A program made the translations under genes and the position numbers. The notes beneath the pieces are model-generated. The model did not search any database. It was given only the letters and a program-made list of their open reading frames with translations, and was not told the origin of the DNA. Shown here piece after piece: positions 39,222-47,171 of a stretch of DNA of 64,000 nucleotides. The first letter of the stretch is position 1. Each line of letters opens with the position of its first letter. Where the stretch lies: assembly GCA_963169045.1 (NCBI GenBank), contig CAUJDF010000042.1, forward strand, positions 184,711-248,710, read 5' to 3'. The DNA comes from Myxococcota bacterium. Its GTDB lineage: Bacteria > Myxococcota_A > Bradymonadia > UBA7976 > UBA1532.

Positions 39222-39785
39222 ATGGCGCCGAACGACAACGAGGTGGACGTCCTGCTCGTCCAGGCGATGGCCGACGGCGACGCGGAGTCGCTCGGCCGCC
39301 TGTACGACCGGCACGCGCCGCGCCTGATCGCGCTCGGGCTGCGCGTGCTGGGCCACCGCGACGAGGCCGAGGACCTGGTGCACGACGTGCTGCTCGAGGC
39401 GTGGCGCAGCGCCCCCGACTTCGATCCGGCGCGGGGCAGCGTGCGCACGTGGCTGGCGATGCGGTACCGCAGCCGCGCGCTCGACCGCCTGCGCTCGGCC
39501 GGCCGCGCCCGGGCGGTCTCGCTCGAGGACGCCGGCGTGCCGGAGCGCGCCGCGCCCGAGGGCGAGGATCCGGCGCTCGGCGCGGACCGCGAGCGCCTGG
39601 GCCGTGCGCTGGCGTCGCTGCCCGAAGCGCAGCGCCGCGTCCTCGAGCTCGGCTACTTCGAGGGCCTCTCCTCGTCGGAGATCGCCGAGCGCCTGGCGGT
39701 CCCCGTCGGCACCGTCAAGTCCCGCGTGGCGGCCGCGCTCGCCAAGCTGCGCGGCTTCCTGCAGGCGCCGGCCGAGGGCCCGTGA
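39222..39785 (+). CDS. ECF RNA polymerase sigma factor
   Basis: RLYDRHAPRLIALGLRVLGHRDEAEDLVHDVLLEAWRSAPDFDPARGSVRTWLAMRYRSRALDRLR ... LPEAQRRVLELGYFEGLSSSEIAERLAVPVGTVKSRVAAALAKLR. Confidence 0.95.
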   Translation: MAPNDNEVDVLLVQAMADGDAESLGRLYDRHAPRLIALGLRVLGHRDEAEDLVHDVLLEAWRSAPDFDPARGSVRTWLAMRYRSRALDRLRSAGRARAVSLEDAGVPERAAPEGEDPALGADRERLGRALASLPEAQRRVLELGYFEGLSSSEIAERLAVPVGTVKSRVAAALAKLRGFLQAPAEGP

Positions 39786-40210
39786 GGGCGGGGCGCCGCC
39801 GCCTGCTGGCCGCCGCCCCGCCCCGCCCGCGCTTCGAACGCTTCACCGAACGGCTCGCGCGCCTGCTCGGCGTCGGGCCCGATCGCATCCGCGCGCTGCT
39901 GCAGGGCGTCGACGACGAGCGCCGCTGGGTGCCGGGCGTGGTGCGCGTCTGCCCGGTCGACGGCGGGCGGCTCGTCCGCGTCGGTCCCGGCGTGCGCTTT
40001 GCCTACGCGGGCCGCGTCGCCGAGCGCGTGCTGGTGCTCCAGGGCGCCTGCCGACCGTCCGCCGGCGACCGGGCGCTGCGGCCGGGCGACGAGCAGATCG
40101 TCGGGTGTCCGTGCGAGCTCGTCGCCTCGCCCGGTCCGGACCTCATCTACGCCGCCGCGCCGCTTCGCCCGGAGCCGGCGCAGGACGCCGTCGCGACCGA
40201 CCCGCGCTGA
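39782..40210 (+). CDS. Putative cognate anti-sigma, ChrR-cupin-like
   Basis: GTGA overlap with sigma stop; RFERFTERLARLLGVGPDRIRALLQGVDDERRWVPGVVRVCPVDGGRLVRVGPGVRFAYAGRVAERVLVLQGACRPSAGDRALRPGDEQIVGCPCELVASPGPDLIYA. Confidence 0.6.
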   Translation: MRAGRRRLLAAAPPRPRFERFTERLARLLGVGPDRIRALLQGVDDERRWVPGVVRVCPVDGGRLVRVGPGVRFAYAGRVAERVLVLQGACRPSAGDRALRPGDEQIVGCPCELVASPGPDLIYAAAPLRPEPAQDAVATDPR

Positions 40211-40247
40211 CGGGCATCAGGTCCATTCCCGACCCGCGGACGGCCAG

Positions 40248-40277
40248 TTGACAGCGCCGCAGGGTTGACTCCATATA
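40248..40277 (+). promoter_or_regulatory. Candidate sigma-A promoter of the FYDLN gene
   Basis: TTGACA (40248-40253) - N18 - CATATA (40272-40277). Confidence 0.45.
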
Positions 40278-40311
40278 CGCGGCCACCAACCCAAGGGAGC
40301 ATCGAACCGCG

Positions 40312-40665
40312 ATGAGTGAGAGCACCGTGACCCTCGGGTCCAAGTACGCCTGCAGCGCTTGCGGCATCAAGTACTACGACCTCGGCCGCGAGGACGTCCG
40401 GTGTCCTCGCTGTGGCGCCCCGCCGGAGCCCATCGGCATCACGAGCATCGCCGCCAAGAAGAAGGGCGGCGCCAAGAAGGGCAAGAAGGCGGACATGTAC
40501 GAGCCGCGGCTCGGCGAAGAGGCCGACGAGGAGATCCTCGACGAGGAGGAGTTCGACGAGGCGGCCTTCGGCGACGAGGAGTTCGGCGAAGAGCTGCCCG
40601 ACGACGAAGAGGTCCTCGACGAGGACGAGGGCGACGAGGGCGGCGAGTCCGAAGACGAAGACTGA
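40312..40665 (+). CDS. FYDLN_acid / TIGR02300-like zinc-ribbon protein with acidic tail
   Basis: LGSKYACSACGIKYYDLGREDVRCPRCGAPPEP, Lys-rich linker, then EEADEEILDEEEFDEAAFGDEEFGEELPDDEEVLDEDEGDE. Confidence 0.85.
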   Translation: MSESTVTLGSKYACSACGIKYYDLGREDVRCPRCGAPPEPIGITSIAAKKKGGAKKGKKADMYEPRLGEEADEEILDEEEFDEAAFGDEEFGEELPDDEEVLDEDEGDEGGESEDED

Positions 40666-40674
40666 TGGGCACCC

Positions 40675-40760
40675 GCACTCGGGCTCCTGCCCGAGTGCTC
40701 TCGCGACGGGCGGGTGAACCGCCCTCCGCTCTGGTTCGCCGTCCGGGCCTCCTGGCCCGG
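40675..40760. terminator. Three-hairpin bidirectional terminator region
   Basis: GCACTCGGGC-TCCT-GCCCGAGTGC (40675-40698), GGGCGG-GTGAA-CCGCCC (40708-40724), CCGGGCC-TCCT-GGCCCGG (40743-40760) between convergent genes. Confidence 0.75.
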
Positions 40761-40761
40761 G

Positions 40762-41751
40762 TCAGCGGGTGGCCTGCCGGACGGCGTCGCGGCGCAGGCA
40801 GGCCACCGCGTGCCCGGCCTCCTCGGCCTCGAGCTCCGGCAGCTTCTCCCCACACGCCTCGGTCGCGAAATCACAGCGATTTCGGAAGCGACAGCCCGAC
40901 GGGAAGTCGGTGGCGCTCGGCACCATGCCGCGGATGACCGCGAGGCGCTCGAGGTCCTGCTCGATGGAGGGCAGCGAGCGGAAGAGGCCCAGCGTGTAGG
41001 GGTGCCGCGGCCCGTCGAAGAGCTTGTCGACGGTGGCCTGCTCGGCTACCCGCCCGCCGTACATCACGACCACGCGGTGCGCCATCTCGGCGACGACGCC
41101 GAGGTCGTGGGTGATCAGCAGGATGGCCATGCCGATCTCCTTCTGCAGGTCGCGAAGGAGATCGAGGATCTGCGCCTGAATCGTCACGTCGAGCGCCGTG
41201 GTGGGCTCGTCGGCGATGAGCACCTTCGGGTTGCAGGCGAGCGCCATGGCGATCATGACGCGCTGCTTCATGCCGCCCGAGAGCTGGTGCGGGAAGTCGT
41301 CGACGCGCTTCGACGGATCGGGGATGCCGACGCGCTCGAGCAGGCGGATGGCCTCGTTGTGGGCCTCGGCCTTCGACATGCCCTTGTGGTGCCGCAGCGG
41401 CTCGCTGATCTGGGTGCCCACCCGGAAGATCGGGTTCAGGCTCGTCATCGGCTCCTGGAAGATCATCGCGATCTCGGAGCCGCGCACCCGGCGCCACTCG
41501 CGCTCGGTCATCTTCAGCAGGTCGCGTCCGCCGAACCGGATCTCGCCGCTCGGGTGGTAGCCGGGCGGCTTCGGCACCAGGCCCATCACCGACAGGCTCG
41601 TCACCGACTTGCCGCAGCCGCTCTCGCCGACGACCGCCAGGGTCTCGCCGGCGTGCACGTCGAAGGACACGTCGTCGACGGCCTTCGCGATGCCGCCCTG
41701 GGTGCGGAACCACGTCCGCAGGTTGCGCACGCTGAGGATCGGGTCGGCCAT
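40762..41751 (-). CDS. oppD: Oligopeptide/dipeptide ABC transporter ATP-binding protein
   Basis: [21 protein letters not shown] ... [44 protein letters not shown] ... C-terminal [15 protein letters not shown]. Confidence 0.96.
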   Translation of the reverse strand: MADPILSVRNLRTWFRTQGGIAKAVDDVSFDVHAGETLAVVGESGCGKSVTSLSVMGLVPKPPGYHPSGEIRFGGRDLLKMTEREWRRVRGSEIAMIFQEPMTSLNPIFRVGTQISEPLRHHKGMSKAEAHNEAIRLLERVGIPDPSKRVDDFPHQLSGGMKQRVMIAMALACNPKVLIADEPTTALDVTIQAQILDLLRDLQKEIGMAILLITHDLGVVAEMAHRVVVMYGGRVAEQATVDKLFDGPRHPYTLGLFRSLPSIEQDLERLAVIRGMVPSATDFPSGCRFRNRCDFATEACGEKLPELEAEEAGHAVACLRRDAVRQATR

Positions 41752-41756
41752 GCGCG

Positions 41757-42839
41757 CTACTCGAGGCTGCGGGGATCGGCCGCGTCGCGCAGGCCGTCGC
41801 CGAGGAAGTTGAACGCCATCACCGCCACGAAGATGAAGAAGCCGGGTGTGATCACCCAGGCGTAGTCGGTCAGGTAACGCACGTTCTGCGCATCCTTGAG
41901 CATGTTGCCCCAGGACGCCTCCGGCTCCTGGATGCCGACGCCGAGGAAAGACAGCGCGACCTCGCCCAGGATGTAGTACGGCACGTACAGCGTGGCCGTG
42001 ACGATCACGAACGAGAACGTGTTCGGCAGGATGTGCTTCACGATGATGCGCAGGCGGCTCGCGCCGAGCGCCTCCGCCGCGGTCACGTACTCGTTCTCCT
42101 TGATCGCGAGCACCATCCCGCGGATCACGCGCGCGTTCGCCGCCCACCCGATGAAGGCGAGCACCAGGATGACCACGAAGTAGGTCTGCGAGCTGGACAT
42201 GCCTTCGCCGAAGACCTGGCGCAGCGTGAGGATCAGATACAGGCCCGGGATGGCCAGGATCACCTCGATCACGCGCATGATCGCGAAGTCCCACCGCCCG
42301 CCGAAGTAGCCGGCGACCCCGCCGATGAGCATGCCGAGCGAGATGCTGATCAAGATGCCCACGATGCCCACCGACAGGCTGATCTGGCTGCCGTAGAGCA
42401 CGCGGCTCAAGATGTCGCGCCCATACATGTCGGTGCCGAACAGGAACAGCCCGTCGCCGGAGCTCTCTGGCCCGAACAAGTGCGTCGTCGTCTCGAAGAG
42501 GCCCAGAAGCTTGTAGGGATCGCCCTGCACGAAGAAGCCGATGGGTACGATCCTCGTGCGATCCTCTTCGTACTCGGCGATCAGCGGGTCGATGCGCTTC
42601 GTGCCGTACACGAAGAGCCCCTGGAACTCGCCGGCGTCGTCCCACAGGTGGAGGTCGTCGATCTGCGGCGGATGCCAGTTCTGCTCGCGGTTCTGCGTGC
42701 CGTAGTGGTACGGCGCGAGGAAGCCCGAGAACAGCATCATGGCGTAGAGGATGCCGATCACCCACAGGCCGATCATGGCCGTGCGGTTGCCGCGCAGCTT
42801 CGCCCAGATGATCTGACGGGGCGTGCGGACCTTCTTCAC
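41757..42839 (-). CDS. oppC: Oligopeptide ABC transporter permease (OppC type)
   Basis: FGTDMYGRDILSRVLYGSQISLSVGIVGILISISLGMLIGGVAGYFGG ... EALGASRLRIIVKHILPNTFSFVIV. Confidence 0.95.
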   Translation of the reverse strand: MKKVRTPRQIIWAKLRGNRTAMIGLWVIGILYAMMLFSGFLAPYHYGTQNREQNWHPPQIDDLHLWDDAGEFQGLFVYGTKRIDPLIAEYEEDRTRIVPIGFFVQGDPYKLLGLFETTTHLFGPESSGDGLFLFGTDMYGRDILSRVLYGSQISLSVGIVGILISISLGMLIGGVAGYFGGRWDFAIMRVIEVILAIPGLYLILTLRQVFGEGMSSSQTYFVVILVLAFIGWAANARVIRGMVLAIKENEYVTAAEALGASRLRIIVKHILPNTFSFVIVTATLYVPYYILGEVALSFLGVGIQEPEASWGNMLKDAQNVRYLTDYAWVITPGFFIFVAVMAFNFLGDGLRDAADPRSLE

Positions 42840-42846
42840 TGCGCCT

Positions 42847-43815
42847 CTACTCCAGCCGGATGCGCGGATCGATCGACGCCAGCATCACGTCGGCGACCAT
42901 GTTGCCGACCACGAGCATGCAGGTCGCCATCACGACCGAGGCCATCACGAGCGGTTCGTCCTGAGCGAAGACCGCGTCGACGGTCAGGCGGGCCATACCC
43001 GGCCACGAGAACACCACTTCGACGAGGAAGCTGCCCGTGAGCAGCGCCGCCAGGCTGTACCCGAACAGCGTGACGAGCGGGTTCACCGCGTTGCCGAACG
43101 CGTGCTTCACGACGATCTGCCAGCCTGCCAGGCCCTTGGAGCGCGCGGTCCGGACGAAGTCCTTGCCGAGCGTCTCGACCATCTCGGCGCGCATCTGCCG
43201 CATGTGCGACGCCATCTCGGTCGTCGCGATGACGAACACCGGCAGCACGAGGTGGTGGCAGACGTCGACGAACTTCTCCCAGCCGGTGAAGTCGTCCCAA
43301 TAGATCTGGTCGCGCATGCCACCCGTCGGGAACCAGCCCGTCACGGCGGCGAACATCACCATCAGCAGCGCGAAGAACACCTTCGGGATCGAGAGGCCCA
43401 GGAACGAGACGAAGCCCGCCACCCGGTCGACGATGGTGCCCTTGTACACCCCGGCGATGACGCCCAGCGGGAGCGAGAGTCCCCAGGCGGCGATCATCGA
43501 CGTGCCGGTGAGCAGCAGCGTGTTGCCGAGGCGCTCGCCGATGAGCGAGAAGACCGGCGTGTCGAAGCGGAAGCTGTGGCCGAAGTCGAACGTCAGCGCG
43601 TTGAGCAGCCACTTCCAGTAGCGCCACAACAAGCCGCCGTCGAGGCCGTGCTGGGCCCGCAGCTGCGCCATGTATTCGGCGGTGACCGACGGGTCCTCGG
43701 CGAGGCGCGTGAAGTAGTCACCCGGCGCCGCATAGAGCAGGCAATGAGTCAGGAAGCTGACGGCCAACAGCAGCGGGGGGACGGCGATGAGGCGGCGGAG
43801 CAGAAACGTCCACAT
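42847..43815 (-). CDS. oppB: Oligopeptide ABC transporter permease (OppB type)
   Basis: MWTFLLRRLIAVPPLLLAVSFLTHCLLYAAPGDYF ... FVRTARSKGLAGWQIVVKHAFGNAVNPLVTLFGYSLAALLTGSFLVEVVFSWPGMARL. Confidence 0.95.
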   Translation of the reverse strand: MWTFLLRRLIAVPPLLLAVSFLTHCLLYAAPGDYFTRLAEDPSVTAEYMAQLRAQHGLDGGLLWRYWKWLLNALTFDFGHSFRFDTPVFSLIGERLGNTLLLTGTSMIAAWGLSLPLGVIAGVYKGTIVDRVAGFVSFLGLSIPKVFFALLMVMFAAVTGWFPTGGMRDQIYWDDFTGWEKFVDVCHHLVLPVFVIATTEMASHMRQMRAEMVETLGKDFVRTARSKGLAGWQIVVKHAFGNAVNPLVTLFGYSLAALLTGSFLVEVVFSWPGMARLTVDAVFAQDEPLVMASVVMATCMLVVGNMVADVMLASIDPRIRLE

Positions 43816-43830
43816 GGAACGCGTGGCCCC

Positions 43831-45687
43831 TCAGCCCTTCTTCGGATGCTTCAGGTACAACGACTCGAGATTCCAGTACAACACTGGACGAATCGGAGAC
43901 GGCTTGAAGTTGCCCAGATAGTTGCGGCCGGCGGCGTAGGCGTTGGCCACCACCAGCTGAATCTGCGGCTGCTCGTCGCTGAAGATGTAGTAGAGCTCGT
44001 CGATGAGCTTCTTGCGCTCGGCGTGGTCGAAGGCTTCGCCCTGCAGCTTCATGATCTCGTCGATGCGGGCCTCCCACGGCGTGACCGGCTTCTCCTGCGC
44101 CGGGTACCAGCCATGGTTGCGGCCGCTGCTGAGCAGCGCGTTCTTCGAGAGCGCCGGATCGGGGGGCACGCCCGTCGCCCAGCCGAGGACGAGGCCCTCG
44201 AAGTTGCGAGCGTCGTTGAGCGCGGTCACGACGTCGTTGAACGGCACGGGCCGCACGTTGACGCTGACGCCGAGCTTCGCGAGGTCGTCCTTGAGCACGT
44301 TGATGAGCGCGATGCGCGTGGAGTTCTCGGAGTTGGTCATGACCGAGAACTCGACCTTGTTGCCCTGCGCGTCGTACAGGCCGTCGTCCTTCTTCACGAA
44401 GCCGTCGGCCTTCAGCAGCTCCCCGGCCTTGACGAGGTCGTAGGCGTACTGCTCGACCTTGGTGGGATACCACTTCTTGTTTGCCTGGCTGACGTAGGCC
44501 CACAACGGCGAACCGCGGCCATGCAGGACGGTGCGGACGATGCCCTCGCGGTCGAGCGCGTGGCTCACCGCCTTGCGGAAGTTCTTGCTCTTGAACCAGG
44601 CGAGCTTGTGCGGGGCGACGTAGGGCTTGCCGTCCTTGTCCTTGCGGTCGTCGAGGTTGAACATGAGGTAGTTCGTGTTGAACGAAGGCCCCATGTCGAC
44701 GATGGAGTAGCCGCCCTTCTGCTCCTCGCGCTTGAGCAGGTCGTAGTGTTCGGGGCGGACCTCGAGCACGTCGGTCTCGCCCTCACGGAACTTCAGGAAC
44801 GCCACGTTGAAGTCGGGGACGCTCACGAAGATGACACGGTCGAGGTACGGCAGGCGGTTGCCCGCCTTGTCGACCTTCCAGTAGTACGGGTTGCGCTCGA
44901 TGACGACGCGCTCCGCCGCCGCGTAGGTCTTGATGCGGAACGGGCCGCTGCTGACGATCTTCTCGGGCGGCGTCTGCAGCTGCATCGTGCTGTTGAACTT
45001 GCCCGCCTTGAAGTCCTCTTCCCACACGTGCTTGGGCACGACGGTCAGAGAGCCCACCGAGAAGTGGAAGAGCACGTCCTTCTGGATCAGCTTCAAGCGG
45101 AAGGTACGCCCATCGACCTTCTCGAAGGTCGGGAAGCGGTCCTTCCCCGCCTCGTCCTTGCCCTGGCGGAACAGGTCCTTCTGCGAGCTGGCGACGTTCG
45201 CATCGGTGACGACCTGGTACGTGAACTCGAAGTCGTCGGTGGTCAGCGGCTTGCCGTCAGACCAGAGCAGGCCCTCCCGCAGCGTGAAGGTGTAGGTGAG
45301 GCCGTCCTCGGAGCGGTCGTACTTCTCGCAGAGGCCGGGCTCGTCCTCCTGGGTGCCGTTGTTGAAGTCCCAGCAGGTCTCGAAGACCGGGCCGTTGGTG
45401 ATCTCGGTGGTCGAGGTCTCGTTGGCGAGCACCGGGTTGAAGCTCTTCGGGTCGCCGGGCGTGGCGATCACGAGCGTGCCGCCGTACTTGCCGACCTCGA
45501 ACTCCTCGATCTTCTGCGCGCCCGTCGGCACCTCGCCCTGGAACGGCGGGTTGGGCTTGCCGATGCCGGTCTCGGCGGAGGGTCCGCCCCCCTTGGCGCC
45601 GCCGCCGGCCTGGCCGCCCTTCTCGCCGGAGCACGCGGACAGCGCCGCTACGGTCAGGAGCGAGGAGAGGATCGCGCGCGCTCGCAT
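43831..45687 (-). CDS. oppA: ABC transporter substrate-binding lipoprotein (SBP_bac_5)
   Basis: LLTVAALSACSGEKGG lipobox; YGGTLVIATPGDPKSFNPVLANETSTTEI ... LREGLLWSDGKPLTTDDFEFTYQVV ... NFRKAVSHALDREGIV. Confidence 0.95.
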   Translation of the reverse strand: MRARAILSSLLTVAALSACSGEKGGQAGGGAKGGGPSAETGIGKPNPPFQGEVPTGAQKIEEFEVGKYGGTLVIATPGDPKSFNPVLANETSTTEITNGPVFETCWDFNNGTQEDEPGLCEKYDRSEDGLTYTFTLREGLLWSDGKPLTTDDFEFTYQVVTDANVASSQKDLFRQGKDEAGKDRFPTFEKVDGRTFRLKLIQKDVLFHFSVGSLTVVPKHVWEEDFKAGKFNSTMQLQTPPEKIVSSGPFRIKTYAAAERVVIERNPYYWKVDKAGNRLPYLDRVIFVSVPDFNVAFLKFREGETDVLEVRPEHYDLLKREEQKGGYSIVDMGPSFNTNYLMFNLDDRKDKDGKPYVAPHKLAWFKSKNFRKAVSHALDREGIVRTVLHGRGSPLWAYVSQANKKWYPTKVEQYAYDLVKAGELLKADGFVKKDDGLYDAQGNKVEFSVMTNSENSTRIALINVLKDDLAKLGVSVNVRPVPFNDVVTALNDARNFEGLVLGWATGVPPDPALSKNALLSSGRNHGWYPAQEKPVTPWEARIDEIMKLQGEAFDHAERKKLIDELYYIFSDEQPQIQLVVANAYAAGRNYLGNFKPSPIRPVLYWNLESLYLKHPKKG

Positions 45688-45719
45688 TTTTCTACCTCCG
45701 GCAGCCCAGTCGGGGCCGC

Positions 45720-45749
45720 AGGCTAGCCCGCGCCGTCGACGAGTGTCAA
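45720..45749 (-). promoter_or_regulatory. Sigma-A promoter of the opp operon
   Basis: Minus strand TTGACA (45749-45744) - N18 - TAGCCT (45725-45720). Confidence 0.6.
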
Positions 45750-45830
45750 CCGAGCCCCCCCTTGAACCGGGCCCCTTGCGTGGGCGAGAACACTCGGCCA
45801 GCATCGGGCGTTCGCCGAGACCGGAGGTGG

Positions 45831-46298
45831 GTGCGTTTGCGGCACTGGCTGATGAAGAGCGAGCCGGACGTCTATTCGATCGACGACCTGGAGCGCGACC
45901 GCCGCACGACGTGGGAAGGCGTGCGCAACTATCAGGCCCGCAACTTCCTTCGCGACGACATGAAGGTGGGTGACCTGGTGCTGTTCTATCACTCCAACGC
46001 CGAGCCGGCGGGCGTGGCGGGGGTGGCGCGGGTCTGTCGGGAGGCATACGCCGATCCCACCCAGTTCGATCCGCAGAGCGCGTATCACGATCCCGGCGCG
46101 AAGCCCGAGGCGCCGCGCTGGCTGATGGTCGACGTGGAGTTCGTGCGCAAGCTGCCGGCGCTCGTCGCGCTCGACGCGCTCAAGGCGGACCCGTCGCTCG
46201 AGGGCATGTACGTCATCCGGCGTGGGATGCGTCTGTCGGTGCAGCCGGTGACGCCGGCGCACTTCGCCCACGTGCTGCGGATGGGAGGCGCGGCGTGA
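45831..46298 (+). CDS. EVE domain protein (modified-base reader fold)
   Basis: GGAGGT SD, GTG start; HWLMKSEPDVYSIDDLERDRRTTWEGVRNYQARNFLRDDMKVGDLVLFYHSNAEPAGVAGVARVCREAYADPTQFD ... PRWLMVDVEFVRKL. Confidence 0.96.
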   Translation: MRLRHWLMKSEPDVYSIDDLERDRRTTWEGVRNYQARNFLRDDMKVGDLVLFYHSNAEPAGVAGVARVCREAYADPTQFDPQSAYHDPGAKPEAPRWLMVDVEFVRKLPALVALDALKADPSLEGMYVIRRGMRLSVQPVTPAHFAHVLRMGGAA

Positions 46299-47107
46299 AC
46301 GCGCCGGTCCCGCGGCTCGACCTGGGGCCGCTCGCGGCGGCCGTGGAAGGCTTCTCGCCGGAGCCGGCGGCCGGCGAGGTGGATCCGACCGCGGTGCTCG
46401 CCGATCTGATCGATCTCCGAGGCGGCGTGGTGCTCGCCGAACGCCTGGCCCTCCTCGACGAGGTGCAGGAGACGGGCGACCCGTCGCTGGCGCCGCAGGC
46501 GCGCCGCCGGCTGTCCGAGGGCGTGGGCGAGATCGAGCGCCGATTGCACGACGCGTTCGACAACGCGCTCAAGCCGCGCTACCGCCTGCCGACGGCGCAC
46601 CGGGCGCTGCTCATCCTGCAACAGTCGGGGGCGCTCGAGGCGCGCAAGGGGGCGCCGTTGCGCAGCGCCATCCGCAATCTTTGGGCGCCGATCAACGAGT
46701 TCGTCGAGCTCAACCTCAAGCGGTCGCGGTTCGCGCTGGCGGAGCTGCGGGCGGCCCTCGGCGAGGACCTGCGCGCCCTCGGCGGCGACGCGGCCCGCCT
46801 CGAGCGGCTCGACGCGGCGCTCGAGGCGGCGACGAAGCACGAGGTGGAGCGGCTGTTCCGGCGCATCCCGCAGGCGTGCGAGGCCTCGTTCGACGCGGCG
46901 CTGCGGCGCGCGGTGGCGGCGCTGCCGGCGGAGGCCACCGCCGCCGACCTCGCCGAGGGCTTCAGCGCGTGGGGCTGGCTGCCGGACGAGATCGAGCGCG
47001 CTCGCGGCCTGGTCGGCGGGGTCGTCACGCGCGAGCGGCGCCGGCTCGAGGCGCTCGTCGAGGCCGCCTGCGACGCGGTCGCCCGCCGGGGGTCCGGTTT
47101 GCGTTGA
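46295..47107 (+). CDS. DUF3348-like protein
   Basis: GTGA overlap with EVE gene; LRGGVVLAERLALLDEVQETGDPSLAPQARRRLSEGVGEIERRLHDAFDNALKPRYRLPTAHRALLILQQSGALEARKGAPLRSAIRNLWAPINEFVELNLKRSRFALAELR; family named from memory of DUF3348-DUF802-OmpA-DUF2894 neighbourhoods. Confidence 0.7.
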   Translation: MNAPVPRLDLGPLAAAVEGFSPEPAAGEVDPTAVLADLIDLRGGVVLAERLALLDEVQETGDPSLAPQARRRLSEGVGEIERRLHDAFDNALKPRYRLPTAHRALLILQQSGALEARKGAPLRSAIRNLWAPINEFVELNLKRSRFALAELRAALGEDLRALGGDAARLERLDAALEAATKHEVERLFRRIPQACEASFDAALRRAVAALPAEATAADLAEGFSAWGWLPDEIERARGLVGGVVTRERRRLEALVEAACDAVARRGSGLR

Positions 47108-47171
47108 CACCGGGTGCGGCTTGGGTGATGAGCTTGCTCCGACATTCGGAAGCGATGGGGCGGAACGAAGC

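Noticed and set aside
42823-45726. 967-aa plus-strand ORF
   Set aside because: Antisense to the opp permease and substrate-binding genes.
47104-47171. Internal promoter TTGACA overlapping the DUF3348-like stop codon
   Set aside because: Good -35 but no credible -10 at 16-18 bp; not reported as a feature.
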